Notes under the pieces: model-generated
Told to the model about the DNA's origin: nothing
Databases searched by the model: none
Seen by the model: only the letters and a program-made list of their open reading frames with translations
Part shown: positions 12,701 through 28,100 of the stretch, piece by piece
Layout: each line of letters begins with the position of its first letter
Numbering within the stretch: the first letter of the stretch is position 1
Source of the DNA: Holacanthus passer
Taxonomy: Eukaryota; Chordata; Actinopteri; Pomacanthidae
Assembly: GCA_025331565.1 (NCBI GenBank)
Contig: JAFREQ010000076.1
Span: 1,984,001 to 2,048,000, forward strand
Length of the DNA: 64,000 nucleotides
Direction of reading: 5' to 3'
Program-made: the position numbers and the translations under genes

Positions 12701-15700
12701 ACGGGTCCCGCGCCTCCTCCCTCCTGGACGCTGGCCATCGCCCCGCCCAGGCTGCCGTTCACCAGCGCCTGTAACGTCTCCACTGTCACACACAAACACA
12801 CACACACACAGAGGCAAACATCAGTGTGCAGGTCAGTAAGTGAATTATCCCGGCTAACCGTGTTATGGTTCAGCCCTGCACTCATGAATCCTGCTTTCAA
12901 CCTGCTACTGGCTCCTGTTGCTAAGCAACTACTGACAACCTGTTTGAAGCACAGAGCTCTTTTACTAAAAGTTTAAATATCTTTACCATCTGAAATCATA
13001 TAAACTATGGAGAGACACATACAGCATTGGCATCCACATATGTAAATACAGCATGCAGCACAGTGACCTTTGCAGTGAAAGTAAGGAGAAACAACGCGTT
13101 TGCTTTGCTGGTGGATGTGACTTCACAGTAAAAAACAATAACCTCAGCAGAAGAGATGACATTACTGCCACCAATTCACATATCAAACAGGCACAATTAT
13201 CGCTCCAGGCTTCAGAAGGAGCTGAAAAATGCATTTAGTATAAGTATAGCCAAACCTTGGAAACTATTACAGAAGCTCTCCTTAGCACATGTTTCCTGCA
13301 TTAGAGCTGCAAACAATTATTAGCTGAATGTCAGTTATACAACCTGTAAGCTGTACAACAAATTGCTGGGATTTTGTGAATAACTACACTTTTTCGTGGA
13401 ACACTCTTTGCCTGTAGCAGTACTTAGAAATCATTAAGAGCGAGCTGCATCCGTGCAGAGCTCCTCAGTCTGCCCTACGTAGCTCAGAGCTCTGACCACT
13501 ACACTCGCTCAGCTCTTTGAGGCAGCAACACCAAGAACACTTTGTTTGAGTCTGTATTATTTAAACTGCAAATACACAGACCGCAAGACAGGGCTTGGTC
13601 TGTCCAATATACAAGAAAATAGTGCTTTCAGTACACAACACTGTAATAACTGCAAATGACAACAAATTACAGTTATTTTTTCTGCATCTTTTTCAGTCAA
13701 TTATATTTTTTTCTACATTTTTTAAAAAGATGAGGAAATGATGAGAATGCAGAAAAAGTCACTCCTATTTTTGTCATTGGTAAATCTTTCACAATCTGAA
13801 AATACACTGAAACAAATCAAATTGCCCTGGAATCAGTTTTAGGATTTAACAAGATAAAAAGACTTGAAAATATTTTTTGACATACTCAACTGTGATTGAT
13901 GACAGTTGTGATTTGGATATTTTTGCAGCAGTTTTATTTTCCAGTCAGCCCAAAAGTTTCCACACCCACGTGTTCAAATTTAAAGTCAACTTAATGTGCA
14001 GAGAATGTCTTGAGCTTCTCTGTCTTCCTCCACATTTCACTCTCTCTTTGTCACAATATACAGTATCTCAGTTCGCTTCCCAGTTCACGCTGCTTTCTTC
14101 TCATTCACATTTGATGAACAGGGCTGCCACAGCACCAAACATAGCTGGAATAAAATCCTAAAACACACTCTGACTCCTTTAACATCTCCCATACACTCTC
14201 TTCAAATCATCCCAAAACACAAACTCTCTCCCTCACAGTTCCGCTCTCTCAAGCTCTGTTTACATCCAACTGGCAACCAATGACTTTTCAAATATCTAAG
14301 AGAAGTGGACAATTATTAGTTGTGTGCTCACTGGATGAATTTTGGTGAATAAACAGATTTAAACAGGATTAGTAATAGTTAAACTGACTGCATGTTCATG
14401 TGTGGTGTTCAATTTCTATTTAGGATGGAGAGGTAGTGGTCATCAGGCCCTCCAGATGGTTGCCCCAATGGACCTTTTCCACATTCAGACTGAAAAACAG
14501 GTGGAATAATAATGATCCTTTTTCACAGTGGACATTCTGACCCGTAACACCATGAATATCACAAGTGCAATTAATAAATGATAGCTCTGTTCAGCTTGGA
14601 TGGTCCACGAGCAGGGTCTTGCTATTGTGCATGTTGGCTCACTGACATGGCATTCAGGGGTACTGGAAGGTCCAGTGTGTGGGATTTAAGGGGATCTATT
14701 GGTAGAAACGGAATAAAATATTTAATGGTATATTTTTATTAGTGTATAATCACCTGAAAGTAAGAATCACTGTGTGTTTGTTAGTGTAGAATGAGTCTTT
14801 TACATCTATAGAGGGAGTGGGTCCTTTTCCATGGAGTCCACCATGTTGCACCGCCATGGTTGTACAGTAGCCCAGAATGGACAAACCAAACACTGGCTCT
14901 AGAGAGGGCCTTTCGCATTTTTAGGGTCACCATAGGTTCTCCTACACATTTGGAAGGGGAGGGTGAGGCAAGGGGTTTTCATTAGGTTGTAATTTGCAAC
15001 CTCATCTTGAGATGCCACAAAATCCCAACACTGTACCTTTAGTATGGAATAGTGTCATTGTTATGATTAATAATAAGCGAGTACTTTTCCTACGGTGACA
15101 AGAGTTTTTTTCTTGGGTGGTTTGGTTTAATGCACTTTTAAAAGTTCCTTCATAACAAGCATGCTATAAAATCAGACTGTTGACAGAACAGAAGGCAGTT
15201 GTGCTAACAGTGGTACCTATAGATGAATGTGCCTGAAGAACTACAGTCTGGTCTTTGGTCTGCTGTGTATTTCCTTTTTATCAATAACTATTGATGTAAA
15301 CATAAGACATCCCATTCCCCCATATATCCTTCAAAGTTCTGCTCTGAAGGAGCACTGAGGGCAGGTTGAAAAATGAGGCAGGCTAACTGGGAAAAAGTCA
15401 GACACTAGAGCAGAGGTTTTCCAAATGTGTGAACAAGTATAGGCCAAAATAACAAGGCTCAAGTTGTAACCCACAGCTAACTAACAGACTCCATTGCAAC
15501 ATCATACTTCCTGTTTACTTGGTTTGTCTGAGGTAGGGCCTGCAGTGTCACATTTTGAAAACCCTTGGTCAGGGTAATAGCGAAAGCAATGGGACAGGAC
15601 CTTAGTGTTGTCTTACATGCTGCTCAGCATATTTCATGCTTCCCTGTGAGAATGAAAGCAAAACTATCAATTTGTCCCCAACCACAACTGGGAATTTATG

Positions 15701-18700
15701 CATGGGTGGTGTGACATTTGTGGGTGTTGACAGAAATGACATTGTGTATTTTCTAATTGATGACAATGTGCTCATATGACTATAAGGAAGTTTCGGTTTT
15801 AAGCTGTAAACATTTACCATTAATATGTGGATGGAAACTGTAATAAGGTACTGTCTGCCTCTCCCTCTCTCTATTCAGTTCATTACATAAACTATAAACA
15901 CTTTCTTTCTCTGTCTTACCTTCCTGCAGGGCATCCTTCATGACGGACGCCCCCCTGGGCGGCTCCAGGCTGCTGGCTGACCTGAAGAAAGGTTCGACCT
16001 GCCGGCAGACCTCCTCGCCTGGATTCAAGCCCTCCCACATCGCCCTGAAGAGCTGCACCTTCTCCTCCAGCAGAGACATGATCTCTGTGTCCTTCTGCTT
16101 CAACAGATCTGACCAGCAGAGACAGACAGGAAGAAAAAGAGACAGATGGTGAGGAAAACATTTTGCGGCATTTGGAGTAAACTTATTCCAGTTTTCTTTC
16201 ACACAGACACTTAAACGTGTTTCTCTTACCTCTCATCTCCTTGGCTTTAGTCTCCAGTTGTCTCTTGTCATCTTCCGTCTCACTGGGAATCCCTTCATCC
16301 TCATCCTTCTCCCTATCCAACCAAGCAAAAGAAAAACACAAACACGATGTATTATATTTAGTAAATTATACAGGACATTTTAAAATTTACATTTTACACA
16401 ACATTTTAAAAATCACTTACAATATCTCTAAATCTACAAGTACTGATAAAACAATTAAATTATTAAATCAATTAGTTGACTGACAAAAATTTTGGTAGTT
16501 GAACAATTTTTTAAATTTATGAATCAAAAATGCACATATACCTATGATCTCACCTTTTTTAGACTAAACAATTCTTCAAATAAGGATTAATGAAATGCAG
16601 CCCCATCTACAACCAATCCGTCTGTACAACACTGACACCACAGGACAAGACTTCCACTAGACAGGGATTAGACAAGCCTGAGAGAATATATGTGATGTTT
16701 TTTGGTGAAAAGACAGACAGAACATGAGCAGAAAACTGTTTTTGTTTTTATCTCCTCCATTCCTGCCAATAGCCTGATCTCAATTTTGTATTTTGACAGA
16801 AGTCAGACGGAGAGGAGAGAGAGAGACAGAGTACTAAATCTCTCTCCTTCCCGCTGGCTGCAGTCAAATAATCCTCTGCTTATAGTGAGCTGCCCTTGAA
16901 GCCAATCCAGCATTAGACTGTCCCTGAGTACATCCCATCCCCAGGTAGAGTAGTGCTAATCCTCCTGACAGCAAAGTGCTCTGTCGCAGCTTACCGTTTA
17001 TTACTATCTAGCAAACTGGGCTGGGTCTAACTCCTGGGTTATGACACAGACATACCATGGGTGAACCCAAAGAGGCCAATACTGAATTTAAAGCACCTTT
17101 GAGGTAGAGGTATATGGATTGAAGTGAACGGGGCAGGTTAGGTCAGGGCTGAGTTTGGGATTACATGCTGAGGTAAAGCTTTGAGTAAAAAATGTCAGAA
17201 CTGTTCTTCGGGCTACAAACAGCATTAAATCATTTAAGTATTAGCATATTGCCCTAAATATTTTTCAGTAAAACCACCTACAAAAACACTTGAATAAATC
17301 CCACTTACATGGACTGCATGGCATCCTGGATGAGCTGCATCCAGGTGTTGCGCTCATCCTTCGAGCTGGCCAGGACCTCCATCATCTCTGGCTTCTCTAT
17401 GCCGGCCGTGATGAGGAAGAGGCCGCGCTCTTCGTTAGCGACCTCCCTCACAATCAGCTTCTGGAGGGATATGACTGTGGAGCGCTGGTCCTACAGAGAG
17501 AGAAGGGTGGGAAAGGAAAGGAGGGGAGGGATTGATGGAGGCGACAAGGGAGGAGGATGAAAAAAAAAAGATGACAGTGGGAGGGTCAGGGAGAAGAGGG
17601 AAGACGAATGTTGAGGATGGGGAGAGGATGGGAAAGGCAGGAAGAAGGGTGGGTGGAGGCAGGAGGGAGGGGAAAGGAGGTAGAGAGGAAGAAGAGAGTT
17701 ATGGGAGGAGGGAGGGAAAAGGAAAGAAAAAAGGTCAGTTCGAAAAAAGGAGGATTATAGGAGGAGTGAGCAGTGAGATAGAAAGGGAAGAATGGAAAAG
17801 ATGTATAATAAAGGGGAAAGATGAAGAGAAAATGAGATTCTGGTCAATGTCATCATCCACATGGGAGTCAGCTAACGTCCACAGCCTCAGCAGTCCTTAA
17901 ATCCTCGCTGCTGCAAACACTGTAAAGCACAGTTTAGTGCGCTAACACCACAAACCGCTGTTTCATTTCTGCTCGATCCAGTAAAACTCTGAAATTGTAA
18001 CCGCATCCCAATGTTTTTCCTGCAATCTCTTGTCTGAGGTTTGAAGGATAGGTTCACTTTTTTTTTTAAACTCTGTCTTTCTACTGTGACTATGCTGTTA
18101 AAAAGAATAGGAACAAAATCCACAGCCATGGTTCTGTGCAGAAATGCATTTCAAGTTCAAATCAAGTAAAATCGAGTGAGTCTCTTTCAAAGTGTCTTTT
18201 TGTAAAAAAAAAAATCCATCTTTGTTTAACTGTCCTTCCACCGCAGCTGAGCAGAGAAACACTGTCTTTGGAAAAAAAAACATGGAAATTGTTATAAAAA
18301 GACTACCTCCATACGATACCCACTTGATTTGGCTAACTGTGACGACTGGAAACTCATATTAGCCACGTGTACAGGAGATTCACAGGAATACTTTCTATCC
18401 TCTGACCTCTGAACTCACTGCTATTGGTAATGCTCGTACTGTTTGTTGCCTATTCTGCCCAAAACCCAAGCTGGTTCACATGGCTGTGATCCATTAGGAA
18501 CCACATGTTATTCCTCTTGTCAGTGTCAACAGCCTCGACTCACATGTGCGAAGCCTTTTTTAATGATGGATGTGATGATTATGCCACGGGCCTGCCTCTG
18601 TGCGTGTGTGAAACCCTGAGTCCTTAAACATGGAAAAAAGCTACTCAGACCTATACGATTTATCACAGTTGGGTTAGATGCCGAGGGCCAGAACAGCTTT

Positions 18701-18972
18701 ATTAGGTGCAGCTAGCTAGCTACAGGCAGGCAATATTACACAATGGGAAAACTAAGCAGGCCAGCTAATGCTAACAACAACAACAACAGTGGGATAGGAA
18801 AATATGACAACCACATATCTGGCTGCGCTCATAAGATCTTTATTACTGGGGGAAAATGGAGGGAGCAGCAGAAGAGAGAGGAAAGGAGAGAAAGATAGAC
18901 GAGGAGAGAGAGAGAGGAGAGAAAGAGCGAGAGAGACATAGAAAGAGAGAGAGAGAGGAGAGAAAGAGAGAC

Positions 18973-19016
<44 letters not shown>

Positions 19017-19098
19017 GCAGTGAGAGAGAGAGAGAGAGAGAGGAGAGAAAGAGAGAGAGATGGAAGGGGATAAGAAAGGAGAGAAAGAGAGAAAAAGA

Positions 19099-19170
<72 letters not shown>

Positions 19171-22100
19171 GGCAGCAGGGTCCTACCAGCATGGCGAAGA
19201 CATATTTCTGGTCCTTCTCTTGGAGGAAGACGAAGACGTCTGATAGTAGCAGAGCATGGACATCTGGAGAACAGGCAGGAGAAAAGTAGTTGTGCTTGGA
19301 TGAGTGAAAACTTAAAATATATGTATATATTTTCACATTTCCAAATCTGACCTATTTACAAGAGAATGGGAGAAGTTGTGGTCAGTAAAGCAGTCAGGAA
19401 GTATCTTCTTACCCTTCAGTCTTCCCTGGCTGTTCTTCAGTTGCAGCACTCCGTCGTGGATCAGCCTCCTCCTCAGTAGATCCTCCCTGGCGAAAATCTG
19501 TCCGCTCTTCATCATCATGATGGACTTGCTGTCCATGCGGCCGTGAAACTCCTTCAGACGCCGTCTCTTCTCGTGCTCGTTCACCTTGCTGTCAACCGCC
19601 GCGATCACCTCCTTCACGAGCCGAATGGACTCGGTCAGGTCGTCGTAGTCTTCCTGACTTTCTGTGTTTGAAAAGCAAAGAGAGAGGTTAGACAGGCAGC
19701 GGCGTAGCAGTCTGGCGTTATTAAGTTTGATTCCAACCAGACTGTAAAACACTTAACCCCATACCTGATTACTGTTGGGACGGTAATCAAAGTCCACTAT
19801 CAACTTGTTTCACTTGTTTTATGCAAAAAGTTACGATTTTATCGGTTTTATTTGTATGCAGGTGTTAAACCAGCAGAAACACAAATGCAGGCAACAGCCA
19901 TTATCATTGTTGCAAGTCCATTTAGAAATTTAATGACTCCAAACTAACACACTTGAAGCAGATGGGCAGAGCGGCACAGCTGAGGAGGTGTTTATGTGTA
20001 GCAGAAGGTGCAGTGAAATTTTGGTACCCATTTTGGCCTTTAACTGTGCCTGCATTTCCACTCGTGGAGAAACCTCTTATTACAAATGCCATTGCAGAGG
20101 AATGAAAACCTTTTTTATGGTTTTAGCTGGTGGAGCTGGATGCACAAACCTCTATAAAGTCACCTAAACTTGTTTCATGTGTGTTGAGGTTTTGCCTTTT
20201 TCGTTTTGACATCATCTTCTCTCTCTTCCTGTGTAATTTGAAATGCACACTGACTGAGCAGACCGAGCTGTTCCAAGATTGCACTTGGTAATTGTTTGCA
20301 CATTCCTCCGTCTTGAGAAAGGCACAACAGTTTCTCGTGTCCTTTCCTCGAGCAAAATTATCTTATCTCAGAAATATACACCGTTCTGCCCTTTTACCTT
20401 GTCTGTGCAAGTCATTTGTATGCAACACTGGCCATGCTGTCTAGCCCACCACTTTCTGCTTGATAGGTTAATTACAGTAGATACTCTGAATACATGTTCT
20501 TTTCACAAGTATTCAAAAATCACTTTCTCTTTTTTTTCTGAAAAGGTCCATTCAACATACCTTAATGGAATTTTAGGGTGCAGAGTGTAAATGTGCTTAA
20601 GGGTGCAAACAGATGATTACTTATGTCACTGATTTTGTTTCTGGTGCTTTTAAATGCACGATGGTAGTCAGGGAGCAAGATGTCAGACGAGACAAAAAGA
20701 AAATGGAAACTTGTTATAAAAACGTCCACCTTGACCTATTGTTGCTGATCAACATATCAGAACTGTGGTGTTCTCTTACTGAGCTTCTCACTTGTCAGTC
20801 AAACGGTGTGGCCAGTATTGCACTGAATTTCTCCATAAAGTTTCAAATATTTCTCTACAACATTAAACCTGCTTCACCAGGACCGTGTGGGGGTGGTCTG
20901 ATCAGATTTTACTGACGTGCACTGGCAGCATAAGCAAACAACTGCACTGTCATCAGATTTTGATTCAAATGTTGCTTAACTGTGAATACAGGAATACATC
21001 ACATTTGTCAAACCGAGCCCCGTCCACTTTAAAGTAGCAGGATGAGCACAGAGAAATAGAGCACAGACAGGAATCTCACAGGTGGAAAAAATAAATAAAA
21101 ATTTTGAACATTGGTCTCATGTACAACCCATCGCTCAGCTTGAGAAGCTACTGGCTGGCTCGATACCCCTCTCATATTTAACTATCTGCAAGAAATGTGA
21201 GCAAAATGTACAACTATTCCTTTAATGTCGTTTAGCTTTCTAAAGGTGTAGGTGACCTTCTCTCAGTCTGTTGAGCCACAATCACAACTCATGCTAACAA
21301 CATGGCTCATCTGGTTTTGCCATATAAAGTGAATTTAAAAGCTTTTATTTGTAGAACAGTAGAACTGCAGGGAATAAAATAACCAGTGGCATGTAGGTCT
21401 GCACACTGAGTCAATACATGATACACACCGTGTGTATTGAGCACTTGGGTTTTGGATTGAAAATGTAATATTTTTCCCTAAAGTAGAATATTTTCCTCCT
21501 GTGGTTGTTGTACTTCAGTGCTCCTGAGCACCAAAATACTATCTCTAACTTGTGAGTGTGCTTTCCACTCAGTATATATCATAGTTGGCAGGAGAGAGTC
21601 TTCTTAAAGCACCTTGGGGATTAAGTCAGAGCTCCCCCATCCCACATAGAACTATAAACAGGCTTTGGGGAAGGATTAGAGACAATGTACACAGTGGGAG
21701 GCCAGTTGACGAGAGCTGCTTTAAATCAGATATAAATATGGTGCGAAATATTTCAGCTCCTCAAACTATGCTTGATCTATTATCTTAAAAACACCCATTC
21801 AAAATATGTTACAGTTTTCTTAAAATGTGTGTGAAAACATGTGTGAGGAACTGGTGAGTTTCTATAAGAGATACTTGCATTTTAGAAGGCCTAGATAAAT
21901 ATTATCTTAGGATCAAAATGATGTTTCAAATTTAATGTAGCTCAGGAATATGTGTTGTCATACTGAAAAACAGAACTGTTTCAATGTGGACACTGGATTT
22001 GACTTTGTTTTTCCAAAAGTGTATTTATGGTTTTGACAAACACACATTTCAGTGTGGTGCAAAGATATGCATCTCAGCAGCTCAACACACTTTACTTTCT

Positions 22101-25100
22101 TAAAAGATAAGCATCTTGCTCAAATGTTCAGATGTGGTTTGAACTCCAAGTCAACTTGATTCCGTGCTATGATTGGCCTTATTCTGTCTTGTTTTCTATC
22201 ACTTGTTTCTGGGCAAATCCTTCAGATCCAAATAAAATTAACACACTCCACTAGCAGAGAGTGTCAAGTTAAAGAAAAAACTCTGAATGACTGAATATAA
22301 GACTTTTCTTTACTGCCTTCAAATCTGTGGCTTTAAAATTACTCTGCATTGAGGGTTAGCAATAATGTGTTTTGAACAGTGAATACTTTGTTTGGTATTT
22401 TTTATGTAAGGTGACAACGGTGTGAAAAACACAAATGAGGGCTGATTAAAGAGTTCAATGTCAGTAAAGACTATAACATAGAAAAAAATAACGGAATCAA
22501 AGAAACAATATGAAACTAATTTCCTTTTATAACACAGCAGAATATATTATGAATCATAATATGGTATTACAGTATATTTTACTCATCTACTCACCTGTTA
22601 ACTGAACTATTTACTGCTTTATTAGCCTAGTATAATAGTCTGTACTTGCCAGGGTCGTCCCAATTAAAACAAATGTCCTTCTTCCAAGTTCCCCAATTCA
22701 TATTATTATGCACATACATTAAAAGTATGGATGAAAAGGGACAAGAGGCTGACATGAAGCTAACCTTTAGTGTGCTGCAGCATTCTCTGAATCAGCACCG
22801 GGTACTTTGTTATCCTCTGGGTCACCAGCAAGATGCATTCTGGGATACCAAGCCTCCGCACAATGCTGCTACTCATCTTTTTCTGGAAGAGCAAACAAGT
22901 GCTTTAGTAAAAACGTGCCCACACAGCAGGTGGCTCAAAACAACAGTATAGTAAGAGGAAGGTGTTTGCTGTGATTATGGATATTACAGTTACACAGACA
23001 TAGAAAACAATACACAGAAGATGACAGAAGCATTGACGCTTCAAAAAACAAACAGGCAAGCAAAAAAAAAAAAAAAAAAACACTCTCAAGGGTAACATGG
23101 CTTTTATGTAAATCTTTCCAATACATGCATGCAAAAGACTAAAAAAACAAAAGAAAAACAATGCAGAACAAGCTGGTTGACACAATATGTAGCACTCTAT
23201 AGAACAGAACAGAATGTTTGTTAGACATCTATTCAACGAAGAAACAATCGTGTCTGGGAAACCAGACATCCTTAAGTGAAAGACAAAAGCGAGGACAAAA
23301 GCAAGTTCCTCTAAAAAGTAACACTATTGCAGAATAGATATGTGATAACAGATATGAAAGGCTGAAATGTAAGTCTTACTTTGATAAAGGCCTTGAAGCG
23401 TTTGTCTTTGGTCAGGAGATCCTTATAGAAGTTTACGGCTTCGTTGTGGCGGCTGCAGAATCTCCCATAAACCCTCTTCATGCTTTCACCATTGGATCCG
23501 GAGAACTAGAGCAGAATTCAACAGGCATGAACACATAAAACAAACACTGGCACAGGAGAGTAAAAAAAGCTAACAGAGACAGCTAACACTGGATGTAGTA
23601 AGGTTCAATTTCTAAATCAAACACTTGAAGTTAGGTTTCAATTAATTTTACTATTTAATTCAAAGAACGTGTAGCTTTACATTTGAGGTGCATGTACAGT
23701 ATGTTGCATACTGAAACATTGGATTCAAAACCTTGACATGATTTTGGTGGTTCTGAAACCTGGAACAACAGTCTACAGCCATGCTAACAGCTCTGTGAGG
23801 CTGTACAGACACAGCAGCGCTGAGAGCTAAATGCTTCAATGCTAACATGTGGATGTTAAGCAACTCTACTGTTTAACATGCACATCATCTTAGTTTAGCA
23901 TGTTAGACCTGCATCGTCATCACAGTAGCCCCTCCCTCCTCTAACCTGGCTGACCAGGATGTCTCCTATCCTGTTGATGGTGAAGCCTCCCTCCATGCTC
24001 CCCGCCTCCAGCTGGCTCTCCCTCTTCCTCTCCAGGAGGCGGAGGAGGTGCTGCGTGTGGAGCTCTAGGAGTTCATCTAGAGCGGGAAACAGCTTCTCCA
24101 CAGTCTGCAGCTCCAGCTGCACCTCCTTCTGCAGCCCTTTGCTGTACACTTCTGACATAATGCGCAATGTCCGGACGTGATGCATCTCTGTCTGCATCAG
24201 CTCTGAAGAGCAAACAAGGAAGTGATACTTAGACAAAGAATGACATAAGCAGCAGTTTTAATACCCTTCCCCGAATCTATGCAGCTACATAATTCTGTCT
24301 CATAGCATTACCAAGAGTTTCACAGAATTCATGATATGTGCACTACATGCCTTTTAAAGATATAGAAACGTTAATCAAATTTAGATTGTAAGTAGATTCT
24401 AATCAATAGCTAGAGACATCACAAGGACTTTCAAAAAAACAGGATGTAGCTCAAAGCATATTTAACTGAGGCAAATCTGTAGCCAGAGACTTATCGACGC
24501 AACTGAAACAAACTAAACTGAAAGACATCAAGGCATGCTGAGGGAAAGTGGCTCTACAAAAAGAAAAAAATTTAAAAGTTATTTCTTATGTTTTCGATTA
24601 AAACAACAGTACCATAAACCTCAGTGAGACTGAACAGGAGAAACACTGAACTACACGTTTTTTACCTTCCTAAATATTTCCCTTAATTTTCCTTGTGACC
24701 TAATTTGAAAGCATATTTCAGTTGATCAAATGTACCATAGATGACATCCTGTCTCTTCACCAGCTCCTTGTCCAGCTGCTGCAGGTACTGCTGCTCCACA
24801 CCTAAACTCCATGAGTCAGCCTCCAGCTCCTTGGAATCTGCCTCAAACTCCCCCATCAGCTGTCCGTCCATCATCTCCGTCCCTGCACCAACAACACAGC
24901 TCGTACTTACAACCTGAAGCTCATGTTATAGTTTCTGTAACATTTTATGTGCATTTTTTTTTATTTACAATATTCAGAGGAGTCAGATGAGTGGTGTGTG
25001 TGTGTGTGTGTGTGTGTGTGTATTGACCTTCATCAGTGAGTGATTCCATGGACTCTGTAACCTGGTTGGTTCTGTTGAGGGAGTCAGTTGACTGGGAGAG

Positions 25101-28100
25101 ATACCGCAGGCCTTTAATGGGAATCTCATCAAACACCGGACTGAATGGAGAGATGATAACAGAAAATATATTCATTGTTTTCTTTTTTTTTACAGCCAGT
25201 TACAACCACACGCATTAGGCTGTTGAAACATACATGGTGCACTGTAGATGCAGTGGCCAAATAAAAAGCTGACAAAAAAACCCAAACAATCACAAAATAA
25301 TAAAAAATGGCTTGAAAACAAATGTTAAATAGCAACGGGAAACAATTAATTTTATTGAAATGGAAATGTCTTTGTGTCCTCACATCGTTGCATACACACA
25401 CATACACACACACACACAGGCCAGCTCACCCAGCGATGTTGCTTATGGAGAGACTCTTGGAGAGATTGTTGCCGTGGAAAGGCATGATGCTGGTGTGTCT
25501 CCGTGCTGGGATCGTCAGTGAAGAATGGTCCTCTGGGGTCAAGATGGCCGACCAGGGGCGCTCCCTCGTCCCACCAGCTGGACCACAGACGGATATATTA
25601 CAGGAGATAAATATTATACTCATCATTGTGTACTATATGAAAAAGTAGGTAGGTAAGTTCTAAGGAGAACTACACTCTATCATTATTATTTATAAAGGTC
25701 TCCTCAGTATATCACCTCTCTTCCCATACGTGAACCCACCAGTTTAATTCAAGTTACGCCTCGAGTCAATATTGGACTTGAGAGGCTGCCTTCCACTACT
25801 TTGCATCTCAGAAATGGAATGAATTACAGAGGATTAAATGTTTCATCCCACTAGCCAATTTTAGACTTTTAACTTCAAATCTACTTAGTGATTTTGTGGT
25901 GTGTGTGTATCTGATGTTCTTTTGTTATGTCCGACTCTGTTTGTTTTCCTTCCTGCTGAACTTGGGTCTCTCTTGCAAAAGAGATATTGATCTCAATGAG
26001 AGAGGCTGATTAAATAAAAGTTACATATACACTCAGTGGCCACTTTATTAGGTACAATTCAGTGCAACAGCTCTGCCATAAATTCTACCTTTACAAAGTT
26101 TATAATGTTCAGTTTTTTTGACACTGTCAGAAATAAGAAAATACAATTATATGTTTATTATTGAGGTCATAGTTAAATATGGTGTTGGGCTGGACCAAGT
26201 TCTATTGGTTTTTATAATTTTTTGTCCTTTCTATTTACATGTTTCTTACAAACATGAGGGGGGCAGAATATTAGAAACCGCTCTGAATATAAACATAACA
26301 CCATCACTAACTATGAATGCATTGCTAAAACATATTATTGATTGAACACTTCAGTGACACTGGAACAGGAACATTATAGGCATCATAAAAGTAGGTTTTA
26401 TGGTAGAAAGGTTCTACTGGATTGGATTTGATTGCACAGGTGTACCTAGTTAAGTGACCATATACATAAAGTACAGTTAATGGTAGCCGGCAAACCTTCC
26501 AACAACCATAAGGATCTCTTTTTTTATCTCATATTCTGCCCATTTTAACAATAAACCATTTTTAAAAAAATGAATAAATGTAAATTAAAAAAACTTGCAA
26601 CATGGCAGAACAGTATTGAAATTATCCAGTGGGTGGTCAAATCCACAAAACAGGCTAGAGAATTTGTTGAGTTTGTGGAGGATCTAGTCCTACTTTAATG
26701 GATATAAAAAGAGAAAAACATTACTAAATCTGGAAATATTGTTTTTTTTACCTATAGAAGAATAGGAATAGAAGAAAAGTTTTTTTCTGTGAATTCTGCA
26801 GACAGATAACTTTCCTACTCACTTTGAATCATGGCACAAGAGCTTGAAGCACCATATCTTTTGTTTTCTCTCTTCTACTGAGGAGCCCTAATTTTTGTTT
26901 GACTGCCTTGATCTTAAAACAGCCCTAAAACATGTTGTGAGTGTACAAAAAGCAGAAATAAAAGTACAGAAGCTTAATTTATTTGAGCTACCTTCAGTCC
27001 AAATAATCGCTACAACAAGGACAGTTCCAACAGTAAGTGTAAAAACAGCTTCAATGCTTTGGCATCAAATCAACAGATGAAAACTGGCAATGAAAGTTTG
27101 TTAGAAATCTGAGTCACTCACATTTGTTCCTCATCGTGACTGTAGGGAAAGAGCTTGGATCTTGTACTGCAAACTGCTGTTTGGGCAACTGACCAGAGAA
27201 ACAGAATAAAAGCATAAATGAAGAGTTCAAATCAATAATGGCTGCAGGACAGCAGAATACTACAGAATCAGTGGTGGAGTTACTCTGAGAGAACCTTTAC
27301 CTTCATCTTCACCTTGGCACAAACAGGCAGACTGTCCCTGCAGCCCTTGTGGACGGAAGCATTACAGTCTGGAAAGAAAAAGCAACAGAACGCTAAGTGA
27401 ATACTATGAGCATGACGGTGGCGGTGGTGGGGGTGTCGAGGCTGTGTGGAAAGGTGGGGGCTAGAAATTCTGACTGGTTTTCATGGCAGGCGCAGGAAAC
27501 TCCACCAGCCCGCTAATGAAAGCCAGACTGGAGCAGAGCATGTGATGCAATCGAGGGGTAATAGTGCTCGTGGACGAAGGAGGGGAAAAAAATAGAGAAG
27601 AGAGATAGGCTGAGGAATGACACACACACACACACACATGAATGCTGAATTGCATGGGAAAATTTCAATTATGTAAACACTCCCAAATCACCATGGAACA
27701 AGGGTCATCATTCATGATTGCTAAAATAGATCTGCTCTGTGATCTGATCCGATGAGTCAATCGAAGACTTTAATTCCCCTGTACCATACTTTCAATTTCA
27801 TGCTGTCAAATCACTTCGTAAGAGTTGAGTTTGAAGCAGAAACCCTTCATGTTTATTGTAGGTACTTGTTATAAAACAAGAAACACCTTAAGCGGTCGAT
27901 GAAGAAGTTCTAGCTTCGCAACAAGGCTCCATCAAGTTTCCGCTAACTTTCACAGAGTTATTCTTCCAATAGAGAGAAGTGTTTTAAACAGACATGTTGC
28001 ATAAGTGAAACCCACAAGCCCACTGTCAGACCTCGTCACCATGCATACAACATTTCCGTTCCTAGGATTACATCAACACACTTGCGCTCTCAGTCAGGAT

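Larger units (their letters stand above)
12783..15919 (-). other. akap13 intron 22-23
   Basis: 3.1 kb. It holds the CA repeat at its end and the TIR element at 14667-15040. No further exon seen. Confidence 0.7.

Noticed and set aside
17532..17900. 122-codon plus-strand Gly/Arg/Glu/Lys-rich frame
   Set aside because: It is compositional, from the purine-rich intron tract, with no domain or splice context.
18752..19336. 194-codon minus-strand frame rich in Ser and Leu
   Set aside because: It is translation of the (GA)n/(CT)n repeat plus parts of exon 19. Only the exon 19 section is coding.
20279..20915. Two plus-strand frames of about 100 codons in the DH-region intron
   Set aside because: No recognisable domain, no flanking splice logic and AT-rich codon use. 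Likely chance frames.
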